DNA from: Desulfovibrio sp.
Lineage (GTDB): Bacteria; Desulfobacterota; Desulfovibrionia; Desulfovibrionales; Desulfovibrionaceae
Reading direction: 5' to 3'
Length of the DNA: 40,451 bases
NCBI GenBank assembly: GCA_031287575.1
Contig: JAITSV010000001.1
Coordinates: 1-40,451 of the forward strand
Part shown: one piece after another, positions 33,992 to 40,451 of the stretch
How positions within the stretch are numbered: position 1 is the stretch's first letter
How the letters are laid out: every line of letters begins with the position of its first letter
Notes under the pieces: generated by a model
Told to the model about the DNA's origin: nothing
Database searches by the model: none
The model's input: only the letters and a program-made list of their open reading frames with translations
Program-made: the position numbers and the translations under genes

Positions 33992-34594
33992 ATGGCAATT
34001 ACCGCCCAGATGGTTAAGGAACTGCGCGAAAAGACCGGCGCCGGCATGATGGATTGCAAGAAAGCCCTGGAAGAAAACGATGGCAGCCTCGAAAAGGCCA
34101 TCGACTGGCTGCGCCAGAAGGGCCTTTCCAAGGCCGCCAAGAAGGCTGGCCGCGCCACCTCCGAAGGCGTCATCGGCAACTACATTCACTCCACCGGCAA
34201 GATTGCCGTTCTCGTGGAAGTGAAGTGCGAGACCGACTTCGTGGCCCGCAACGAGAAGTTCCAGGAATTCGCCAAGAACGTGGCCATGCAGATCGCGGCC
34301 AACAACCCCGCCGCCGTGGACGCCGAGTCCGTGGACCCCGCCGTCATCGAGCGCGAGCGCGAGGTTTACCGCCAGAAGGCCCGCGAAGAAGGCAAGCCCG
34401 AGAACATCATCGAGAAGATCGTTGAAGGCGGCATCAAGAAGTTCTACAAGGAGATCTGCCTCCTGGAACAGCCGTACATCCGCGACGACAAGCTGACCAT
34501 CCGCGACCTGCTGAACGACGTCATCGCCACCCTGGGCGAAAACGTCACCATCGGCCGCTTCGTCCGCTTGCAGCTGGGCGCGGAAGAAGCCTAG
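33992..34594 (+). CDS. tsf: Elongation factor Ts
   Basis: EF-Ts exchanges GDP for GTP on EF-Tu. The 200-residue protein is the short form, like that of Thermus, lacking the C-terminal coiled-coil region of the E. coli protein (283). It has the N-terminal UBA-like domain (MVKELREKTGAGMMDCKKALEEN) and the core motif YIHSTGKIAVLVEVKCETDFVARN. ATG 33992 is preceded by GGGAGACCGCACA. It ends with a strong terminator 83 bases downstream. Confidence 0.97.
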   Translation: MAITAQMVKELREKTGAGMMDCKKALEENDGSLEKAIDWLRQKGLSKAAKKAGRATSEGVIGNYIHSTGKIAVLVEVKCETDFVARNEKFQEFAKNVAMQIAANNPAAVDAESVDPAVIEREREVYRQKAREEGKPENIIEKIVEGGIKKFYKEICLLEQPYIRDDKLTIRDLLNDVIATLGENVTIGRFVRLQLGAEEA

Positions 34595-34677
34595 CCGCAG
34601 GACGGAACGCCGCCATGCCGCACGGATGCAACCGCACCAAGATCGGCATGGAGCAGACCGTGCTCGCATCATGAATG

Positions 34678-34704
34678 AAAGGGGGGTCGCGAGACCCCCT
34701 TTTT
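34678..34704 (+). terminator. Terminator of rpsB-tsf
   Basis: An 11-bp stem (AAAGGGGGGTC with GACCCCCTTTT, one G·T, loop GCGA) is followed by TTT. It separates rpsB-tsf from the aminotransferase. The rest of the 34595-34920 gap has one further inverted repeat (34737-34746 with 34784-34793) and no gene. Confidence 0.85.
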
Positions 34705-34920
34705 CGCGGGCTGCGACTTGGGGTATGTTTCCCCTCGGCAGCCGGGCGGGCGGGACTTCCACGCCGCCGCCACACACCAAGCCCCCGGCTGCCCCGCCGC
34801 CGCGAGGCCCCACGGGACGGGGCATCGTCCCCCCGGCGCGCCCCGCGCGCCCCACGCAAAGCAGGCCCCGCGCGCGAACGGCCCAGCCCCACGCCGCCCG
34901 GCCCCGGAGAAAGAACACCC

Positions 34921-36078
34921 ATGCGCGACACCTTCCTCGTCTTTGGCCAGCCGCTCATCGAACAGGCGGAAATGGACGAAGTACTCGACAGCATGAAGCG
35001 GGCGTGGATTGGCACCGGCCCCAAGGTGCACCAGTTCGAAAAGGATTTCGCCGCCTACAAGGGCATGCCCTACGCCGCCGCCGTCAACTCGTGCACGGCC
35101 GCGCTCCAGCTTTCCTGCCTTGCCCTCGACCTTGCGCGGGGCGACGAGGTAATCACCACGGCCATGACCTTCTGCGCCTCGGTGAACGCCATCATCCACT
35201 CCGGCGCCACCCCGGTGCTGGCCGACGTGGACCCGGTGACCCAGAACATCGACCCGGCAGACATCGAACGCCGCATCACCCCGCGCACCAAGGCCCTGCT
35301 GGTGGTGCACTTTGCCGGGCGCGCCTGCGACATGGACCCCATCATGGACATCGCGCGGCGGCACAACCTGGCTGTCATCGAAGACTGCGCCCACGCCATC
35401 GAAACCACTTACAAAGGCAAGCAGGCGGGCGACATCGGCGACATCGGCTGCTTCAGCTTCTACGCCACCAAGAACGTGGTCACCGGCGAAGGCGGCATGA
35501 TCCTCTCGCGCGACAAGGCCAAGATCGACCGCATGAAGATCATGGGCCTGCACGGCATGAGCGCCGACGCCTGGGCCCGCTTCTCCGATTCGGGCTACAA
35601 GCACTATTACGTCGTCGATCACGGCTTCAAGTACAACATGATGGACATGCAGGCCGCCCTCGGCATTCACCAGCTGAAGCGGGTGGAAACCTACTGGAAG
35701 CGCCGCGAGGCCGTGTGGCAGCGCTACATGCAGGCCTTCGCCGACCTGCCCGTGGGCCTGCCCGCCGCGCCGGAACCGGACACCCGCCACGCCTACCACC
35801 TGTTCGCCATCCGGGTGAACGAGGCGCGCTGCGGCGTCTCGCGCGATGCCATGCTGCCCATGATGACCGCCCGCAAGATCGGCGTGGGCGTGCACTACCT
35901 GGCCATTCCGGAACACCCCTACTACCAGAAGAACTACGGCTGGAACCCGGACGACTACCCCAACGCCGTGGCCTACGGCCGCGAAACCATCTCGCTGCCG
36001 CTCTCGCCCAAGCTGAGCGACCAGGACGTGGACGACGTGATCGAGGCCGTGCGCGACATCGTTACCGGCAAGGGGTAG
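34921..36078 (+). CDS. DegT/DnrJ/EryC1/StrS-family aminotransferase
   Basis: PLP-dependent aminotransferases of this family place an amino group on nucleotide-linked sugars used in surface glycans. The 385-residue protein has the PLP lysine in FSFYATKNVVTGEGGM, the Asp in VIEDCAHAI, and the C-terminal block IGVGVHYLAIPEHPYYQ followed by ISLPLSPKLSDQDVDDVI. A loose GGAG site lies upstream of ATG 34921. It follows the tsf terminator and precedes a hairpin-rich gap and a glycosyltransferase, so it may serve LPS or flagellar glycan synthesis, an inference. Confidence 0.93.
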   Translation: MRDTFLVFGQPLIEQAEMDEVLDSMKRAWIGTGPKVHQFEKDFAAYKGMPYAAAVNSCTAALQLSCLALDLARGDEVITTAMTFCASVNAIIHSGATPVLADVDPVTQNIDPADIERRITPRTKALLVVHFAGRACDMDPIMDIARRHNLAVIEDCAHAIETTYKGKQAGDIGDIGCFSFYATKNVVTGEGGMILSRDKAKIDRMKIMGLHGMSADAWARFSDSGYKHYYVVDHGFKYNMMDMQAALGIHQLKRVETYWKRREAVWQRYMQAFADLPVGLPAAPEPDTRHAYHLFAIRVNEARCGVSRDAMLPMMTARKIGVGVHYLAIPEHPYYQKNYGWNPDDYPNAVAYGRETISLPLSPKLSDQDVDDVIEAVRDIVTGKG

Positions 36079-36141
36079 ATAAGGATTCTTTGATACGTCG
36101 CTGGCACGAGGATGATCGGTTTTTTATACGCCTCCGGCGGG

Positions 36142-36162
36142 CAGGGGGCTTTGCCCCCTGCA
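36142..36162. repeat. 9-bp stem-loop in the aminotransferase-glycosyltransferase gap
   Basis: GCAGGGGGC (36142-36150) and GCCCCCTGC (36154-36162) pair perfectly around TTT. A G/C-rich extension follows on both sides with mismatches. It is preceded by TTTTTTAT (36120-36127) and lies about 65 bases after the aminotransferase stop. Confidence 0.85.
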
Positions 36163-36231
36163 CCCCCGAGTTTAACTTCTCCGTCTTTCTTGCCTTCCCG
36201 CTGTACGGAAAATTGTCTTTCTTCCTTACAC

Positions 36232-36255
36232 CCCGCAGCGGTCTTCCGCTGCGGG
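36232..36255. repeat. 10-bp stem-loop in the same gap
   Basis: CCCGCAGCGG (36232-36241) and CCGCTGCGGG (36246-36255) pair perfectly around TCTT. Between this and the previous hairpin is a pyrimidine-rich tract. Confidence 0.85.
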
Positions 36256-36288
36256 TGGCTGGTACGGGCAGGATGCAAGGAATTACGA

Positions 36289-36388
36289 TTTTTTGTGGCC
36301 GGGCAAGGCGGCGCGCATTTTTCGAGCGGAACATACTTCAGTATTTGAGCATCGAAAAACGCGCGCCAACGCCGCCCGGCCCAAAAAA
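36289..36388. repeat. 100-bp palindrome with poly-T/poly-A ends
   Basis: TTTTTT (36289-36294) faces AAAAAA (36383-36388). Inside, GGCCGGGC (36297-36304) pairs with GCCCGGCC (36374-36381), then a loop, GGCGCGC with GCGCGCC, and TTTTTCGA with TCGAAAAA. It lies about 95 bases before the glycosyltransferase and may terminate transcription in both directions. Confidence 0.8.
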
Positions 36389-36480
36389 GTGGATTCTGCG
36401 GCCAGCGTGACCGCGCGACATCAATCCAGGCCCAGCCCTCGCTCCCCCAACCTCAACCCCGCCGCCACCGGCAGGACTGC

Positions 36481-37281
36481 ATGCGCCCCGCCATCACCGG
36501 CCTTGTGCTCACCTACAACGGCGAACGCCTGCTCGACAGGTGCCTCGCCTCGCTGTCCTTCTGCGACAAGGTCCTGGTGGTCGATTCCTTCAGCACCGAC
36601 CGCACCGTGGACATGGCCCGCGCCGCCGGGGCAGAGGTCGTCCAGCGCACGTGGGAAGGCCCCGGCCCGCAGTTCCGCCACGCCCTCTCGCTCATCGACA
36701 CCGAATGGGTGTTCAGCCTGGACCAGGATGAAATCTGCACCGAAGAACTGCGCGAAAGCGTGCTGGCCGCCGTGCGCGCGCAGGTACGCGGGGGCGAGGG
36801 CAGCCACGCGCCCCACGCGCGCCGGGCCGGCTACTGGGTGCCGCGCCGCTCGTGGTACTTCGACCGGTTCATGAAGCACAGTGGCTGGTACCCGGACTAC
36901 CTGCTGCGGCTGTTCCGCCCCGCGCAGATGGAAGTGCACGTCTCCGGCGCGCACTACTCGTTCCACCCCAAGGGCGAAACGGGCCGCCTGCGCGGCGACA
37001 TCCTGCACTACCCGTACGACAGCTTCCGCCAGCACCTGGACAAGATCAACTCGTACGCCCAGCAGGGCGCGGACGACCTGCACGCCAAGGGCCGCCAGGG
37101 CGGCGTGGCCGTGGCCACGGCGCACGGCCTGGCCCGGTTCCTGAAGCTGTACGTGGTCAAGCTGGGGTTCCTGGATGGCCGGGCGGGCTTCATCAACGCG
37201 GCGCACGGGGCGTTCTACGCCTTCCTGAAGTACATCCGGGTGCGCGAGGGTGACTGGGGCGCGCCCTTCGACCACCACTAG
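36481..37281 (+). CDS. Glycosyltransferase family 2 (WaaE/KdtX-like)
   Basis: The 266-residue protein has the GT-A fold: TGLVLTYNGERLLDRCLASL, the VVDSFSTDRTVDMA segment (SFSTD in place of the common SxSTD), and the DQDEI metal-type motif at EWVFSLDQDEICTEEL. The C-terminal part (RAGYWVPRRSWYFDRFMKH, GWYPDYLLRLFR) resembles WaaE-like lipopolysaccharide core glucosyltransferases. No strong Shine-Dalgarno site precedes ATG 36481. The stop codon TAG (37279-37281) lies at the edge of repeat copy C. Acceptor unknown; LPS core or another surface glycan. Confidence 0.9.
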   Translation: MRPAITGLVLTYNGERLLDRCLASLSFCDKVLVVDSFSTDRTVDMARAAGAEVVQRTWEGPGPQFRHALSLIDTEWVFSLDQDEICTEELRESVLAAVRAQVRGGEGSHAPHARRAGYWVPRRSWYFDRFMKHSGWYPDYLLRLFRPAQMEVHVSGAHYSFHPKGETGRLRGDILHYPYDSFRQHLDKINSYAQQGADDLHAKGRQGGVAVATAHGLARFLKLYVVKLGFLDGRAGFINAAHGAFYAFLKYIRVREGDWGAPFDHH

Positions 37282-37425
37282 TGGCTGTGTCTACATTGTC
37301 CTTTCGCCCGTTGGCTTCGTCTAACTTCGCCTGCCATGTCAGTCGAATACGATAAGAGTATACTCCCTCATGGCAGGCTCGTTTTCCTTGCCGGCGAACG
37401 AAAAACCTAATGTAGACACAGCCAC
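37281..37425 (-). repeat. 145-bp structured repeat, copy C (reverse orientation)
   Basis: Same element as copies A and B, inverted. Its 111-bp core (37298-37408) lies between 17-bp arms that pair perfectly (GTGGCTGTGTCTACATT with AATGTAGACACAGCCAC). The pairing extends outward for about three more positions into the glycosyltransferase stop codon. It fills most of the gap before pyrH. Confidence 0.95.
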
Positions 37426-37536
37426 TGGACGCACCGGCGGCACCGGCGGCGGGCACCCATCGCGACAAACGTGCCCCCGCCAGCAAACCCGAATTTCCGA
37501 CGACGCAACATACAACCATCACATCGAGGGACGGAC

Positions 37537-38253
37537 ATGAGCGGACTCCGCTACAAGCGCGTGCTGCTGAAACTCAGTGGCGAAGCCCTGGCGGGCGAAA
37601 ACAAGTTCGGTATTGACCCCCAGACTGTTTCGAAGATATGCGAGGAAATCGCCGAGGTTGTCGACATGGGCCTGCAAGTGGCGCTTGTCATCGGCGGCGG
37701 CAACATCTTCCGCGGCCTCTCCTCGTCCGCCAAGGGCATGGACCGCTCATCGGCCGACTACATGGGCATGCTGGCCACGGTGCTCAACGCGCTGGCCGTG
37801 CAGGACGCCCTGGAAAAGATCGGCCATCCCACGCGGGTGCTTTCGGCCATCACCATGCAGGAAGTCTGCGAGCCGTACATCCGCCGCCGGGCCGACAGGC
37901 ACCTGGAAAAGGGCCGCGTGGTCATCTGCGCGGCGGGCACCGGCAACCCCTATTTCACCACCGACACGGCGGCCGCGCTGCGCGGCATGGAACTGAAGTG
38001 CCAGGCCATCATCAAGGCCACCAAGGTCGACGGCGTCTACGACAAGGACCCCATGAAGCATGACGACGCCGTGATGTTCCGCACCCTCGGCTACGTCGAA
38101 ACGTTGCAGCGCAAGCTCGGCGTCATGGACTCCACGGCCATCACCCTGGCCATGGAGAACGATGTGCCCATCATCGTCTGCAACATGTTCAAGGGCAGCA
38201 TCAAGCGCGTGGTCATGGGCGAAGACGTCGGAACCATCGTACACGGAGGCTAA
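37537..38253 (+). CDS. pyrH: Uridylate kinase
   Basis: UMP kinase phosphorylates UMP with ATP in pyrimidine nucleotide synthesis; it is a hexameric amino-acid-kinase-fold protein. The 238-residue sequence has [28 protein letters not shown], the UMP-binding [20 protein letters not shown], and the segment [17 protein letters not shown] 37537 is preceded by GAGGGACGGAC. It is followed five bases later by frr. In many relatives pyrH follows tsf directly; here the aminotransferase, glycosyltransferase and a repeat intervene. Confidence 0.98.
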
Positions 38254-38258
38254 CCCCC

Positions 38259-38819
38259 ATGGATATGGATAGCATTCTTCTCGACGCCGAAGAGCGCATG
38301 GAAAAGGCCCTCGGCTCCCTGGACCGCGAATTCGCCAAGCTGCGCACGGGCCGCGCCTCCACCTCGCTGGTGGACAACATCAAGGTGGACTATTACGGCA
38401 CGCCCACGCCCATCAGCCAACTGGCGTCCGTCAGCGTGCCCGACAGCCGCACCCTGACCATCCAGCCGTGGGACCGTTCGGCCTTCCAGTTGGTGGAAAA
38501 GGCCATCATGAAGTCGGACCTTGGCCTGAACCCGGTCAACGACGGCAAGATCATCCGCATCTCCATCCCGCCGCTGACCGAGGAACGCCGCAAGGACCTG
38601 GTCAAGGTGGCCCGCAAGTACACCGAAGAAGCCAAGGTGGCCGTACGCAACGTGCGCCGCGACGCCAACGACGCCCTGAAGAAGCTGGAAAAGGGCAAGG
38701 AGATTTCCGAGGACGACGTGCGCAAGTCCACCGACGACGTGCAGAAGCTGACCGACCGCTTCGTGGCCAAGTCGGACGAGAAATGCACGGCGAAGGAAAA
38801 GGAAATCATGGAGCTGTAG
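38259..38819 (+). CDS. frr: Ribosome recycling factor
   Basis: The factor splits the post-termination ribosome with EF-G. The 186-residue protein has [39 protein letters not shown] and the terminal helix region [45 protein letters not shown] precedes ATG 38259. It follows pyrH directly. Confidence 0.98.
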
Positions 38820-38870
38820 GAAAGGGCCTCCGAACGGCTTGCGCATGTTCGGTCGCACGGATTGATTCCA

Positions 38871-38939
38871 CATGGCCGGTCGCGCCCGCGGCAGTCCCGC
38901 CCCGCACACGCGGACGGACGGGCGGGCGGACCGGCCATG
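38871..38939 (+). repeat. Long hairpin between frr and uppS
   Basis: CATGGCCGGTC (38871-38881) and GACCGGCCATG (38929-38939) pair perfectly. After one bulged G the stem continues for seven more pairs (38883-38889 with 38922-38928). No U-tract follows. A leader structure or terminator is possible; RNA processing cannot be ruled out. Confidence 0.7.
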
Positions 38940-38983
38940 GCGCATATGACGCGGGTGCACCGCCCGCGCAGCAGAGGCTTATC

Positions 38984-39751
38984 GTGAACAACGCCCCCAC
39001 GGCGGGCTCCCCCCTGCCGGACATGCTTCCGCCAGACACGCTGGCACCGGAACCCCTGCCCCGCCACGTGGCCGTCATCATGGACGGCAACGGGCGCTGG
39101 GCCACCCAGCGCGGCCTTTCGCGCAGCGACGGGCACCGTGCAGGCACCGAGGCGGCACGGGCCATCGTCACCGAATGCCGCACGCTCGGCATCCCCCACC
39201 TGACCATGTACACCTTCTCCAAGGAAAACTGGGGCCGCCCCGGCGCCGAGGTGAAGTTTCTGTTCGAGTTGCTGGTGGATTTTCTGCGCGAGGAATTGCC
39301 CAACCTCGTCAAGCGCGACATCCGGCTTTCCGTGTTCGGCCAGCTGGCCGACCTGCCGCTGGCCGCGCGCAAGGCGCTGGAACACGCCATTTCCCGCACC
39401 GCCGCCTGCACCACCATGCGCCTGAACCTGGCCCTCAACTACTCCGCCCGCGATGAAATCCTCATGGCCTGCCGCGCCCTGGCCGCCGAAGGCCTGGCGC
39501 CCGAAGCCATCACCGAGGAAGCCTTTGCAGCGCGGCTGTGGAGCGCGGGCCAGCCCGACCCGGACCTGGTCATCCGCACCAGCGGCGAAGTGCGCATCAG
39601 CAATTTTCTGCTCTACCAGAGCGCCTACAGCGAATTCCACTTCACCGACACCCTCTGGCCGGACTTCACCCCAGAGCATTTCCGCGCCGCCCTGCGCGAC
39701 TATGCAGGGCGGCAACGCCGCTTCGGCAAAACGGAGGCAACCCCCGCGTGA
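38984..39751 (+). CDS. uppS: Undecaprenyl diphosphate synthase
   Basis: The cis-prenyltransferase adds isopentenyl units to farnesyl diphosphate, giving the lipid carrier for peptidoglycan and glycans. The 255-residue protein has VAVIMDGNGRWATQRGL (catalytic Asp), the SKENWGRP segment and, near the end, the signatures PDLVIRTSGEVRISNFLLYQSAYSEFHF. Start GTG 38984 (GAGG nine bases upstream) gives a short N-terminal extension; no ATG is better placed. Its stop overlaps the cdsA start as GTGA. Confidence 0.95.
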   Translation: MNNAPTAGSPLPDMLPPDTLAPEPLPRHVAVIMDGNGRWATQRGLSRSDGHRAGTEAARAIVTECRTLGIPHLTMYTFSKENWGRPGAEVKFLFELLVDFLREELPNLVKRDIRLSVFGQLADLPLAARKALEHAISRTAACTTMRLNLALNYSARDEILMACRALAAEGLAPEAITEEAFAARLWSAGQPDPDLVIRTSGEVRISNFLLYQSAYSEFHFTDTLWPDFTPEHFRAALRDYAGRQRRFGKTEATPA

Positions 39752-40451
39752 CCCCGGCATCTCCCCATTTCCAACGCGTCGTCACCGGCACGGCCCTTGC
39801 CGCCCTGCTTACCGTGGGCCTTGCCATGGGCGGCTGGGTGCTGCTGATCATGGTGGTGTCCGTGGCCAGCCTGGCCCTGCTGGAATTCTACACCATGTTC
39901 TGGCCCGGCAACGCCCGCCTGCCGCTGAAGGCCACCGGCATGGCCCTTGGTGCCGCAGTGCTGGCCGCCGGGCACATGGACCTCCCGTGGATGGTGCTGG
40001 GCTGCGTTGCCGCCGCCTTCCTGGTGGGGGCCGTGGGCTTTCTGCTCACCTGGGGCAACGGCGAGGACGACTGCCGCTTCACCGAAGGCCAGGTGCTGGC
40101 CAGCGGCATCCTGTACGTGCCCGTGCTGCTGCTGCCCGCCCTGCACTTCAACCGCTGGGAACAGCTGGTGGTGGTGCTGGCCGCCGTCATCTCCGACACC
40201 GGCGCCTATTTCATCGGCACCTGGTTCGGCAAGGCGCGCATCTGGCCGCGCGTCAGCCCCAAGAAAAGCTGGGCCGGCAGCCTGGGCGGTCTCACCCTGT
40301 GCGTGCTCGCCACCACCGGCGTGGGCGTTGCCGCAGGCACCGCCCCGTGGTGGGCCTTTGCCCTGCTGGGCGGCCTGCTGAACGTGGCCTCGCAACTGGG
40401 CGACTTTTTCGAATCCGCCCTCAAGCGCACCCTCGGCGTCAAGGACTCCGG
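39748..40451 (+). CDS. cdsA: Phosphatidate cytidylyltransferase (3' truncated by the window end)
   Basis: CDP-diacylglycerol synthase makes the activated precursor of phospholipids in the inner membrane. The start is GTG 39748 (GGAGG nine bases upstream), overlapping the uppS stop. The visible about 234 codons hold seven or so membrane spans, and the family signature near the end (SDTGAYFIGTWFGK; then SALKRTLGVKDS, the S-x-x-K-R-x4-K-D pattern), which is diagnostic. The C-terminus lies beyond the window. Confidence 0.95.
   Translation, partial: MTPASPHFQRVVTGTALAALLTVGLAMGGWVLLIMVVSVASLALLEFYTMFWPGNARLPLKATGMALGAAVLAAGHMDLPWMVLGCVAAAFLVGAVGFLLTWGNGEDDCRFTEGQVLASGILYVPVLLLPALHFNRWEQLVVVLAAVISDTGAYFIGTWFGKARIWPRVSPKKSWAGSLGGLTLCVLATTGVGVAAGTAPWWAFALLGGLLNVASQLGDFFESALKRTLGVKDS

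Overview
The window is about 40 kb of high-GC bacterial chromosome with dense coding and good Shine-Dalgarno sites. Gene content fits a sulfate-reducing Desulfovibrionaceae member, Nitratidesulfovibrio or Desulfovibrio-like. This assignment is inference from remembered gene sets: ferredoxin:thioredoxin reductase catalytic chain with a glutaredoxin-like partner, paired Hsp20 genes, CheV, a single short flagellin, and an rpsB-tsf / pyrH-frr-uppS-cdsA neighbourhood. No tRNA, rRNA, CRISPR array, transposase or phage gene was recognised.

Layout. 1-2.6 kb: end of a DASS-type transporter, a two-gene small heat shock operon (minus strand) and an unrecognised protein. 3.0-7.7 kb: a four-gene MacAB-like export operon (adaptor, ATPase, two permeases). 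7.8-10.4 kb: an HD phosphohydrolase, a DUF2238 membrane protein and flagellin, all minus strand. 10.9-15.2 kb: panB, a divergent putative cysteine peptidase, panC and metK. 15.3-18.9 kb: a minus-strand set with PilZ, CheV, an RNase H-like exonuclease and endonuclease III. 19.3-22.1 kb: cutA and an adenosine-kinase-like gene facing an FTR/glutaredoxin pair and a small membrane protein. 22.4-25.0 kb: a diverged EF-G paralogue behind a long, nearly T-free leader. 25.2-27.0 kb: a HipBA-type toxin-antitoxin pair. 27.1-29.8 kb: a GntR/FadR regulator, hydroxypyruvate isomerase and tartronate semialdehyde reductase. 30.2-32.8 kb: RNase J and a fumarylacetoacetate-hydrolase-family protein. 33.1-40.4 kb: rpsB-tsf, then an aminotransferase and a glycosyltransferase, then pyrH-frr-uppS and the start of cdsA.

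The most notable discovery is a dispersed structured repeat, present three times (20661-20805, 32839-32983, 37281-37425). Each copy is exactly 145 bp: a 111-bp conserved core between two 17-bp arms. The arm sequences differ between copies, but within each copy the two arms are complementary. At least six arm positions show paired double substitutions, and the apical hairpin shows another. The fold is therefore under selection, or the arms are homogenised by a mechanism acting on the hairpin. Other points of interest are a 21-bp in-frame tandem repeat inside hipA, a possible leaderless regulator mRNA next to a perfect palindrome, the T-depleted EF-G-like leader, 10-bp repeats in helical phase before the export operon, and a hairpin-rich intergenic region inside the interrupted tsf-pyrH cluster.

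Functionally, the window mixes core informational and envelope genes (ribosomal protein S2, EF-Ts, UMP kinase, ribosome recycling factor, undecaprenyl and CDP-diacylglycerol synthesis) with cofactor synthesis (pantothenate, S-adenosylmethionine), motility and second-messenger signalling (flagellin, CheV, PilZ) and small accessory modules.
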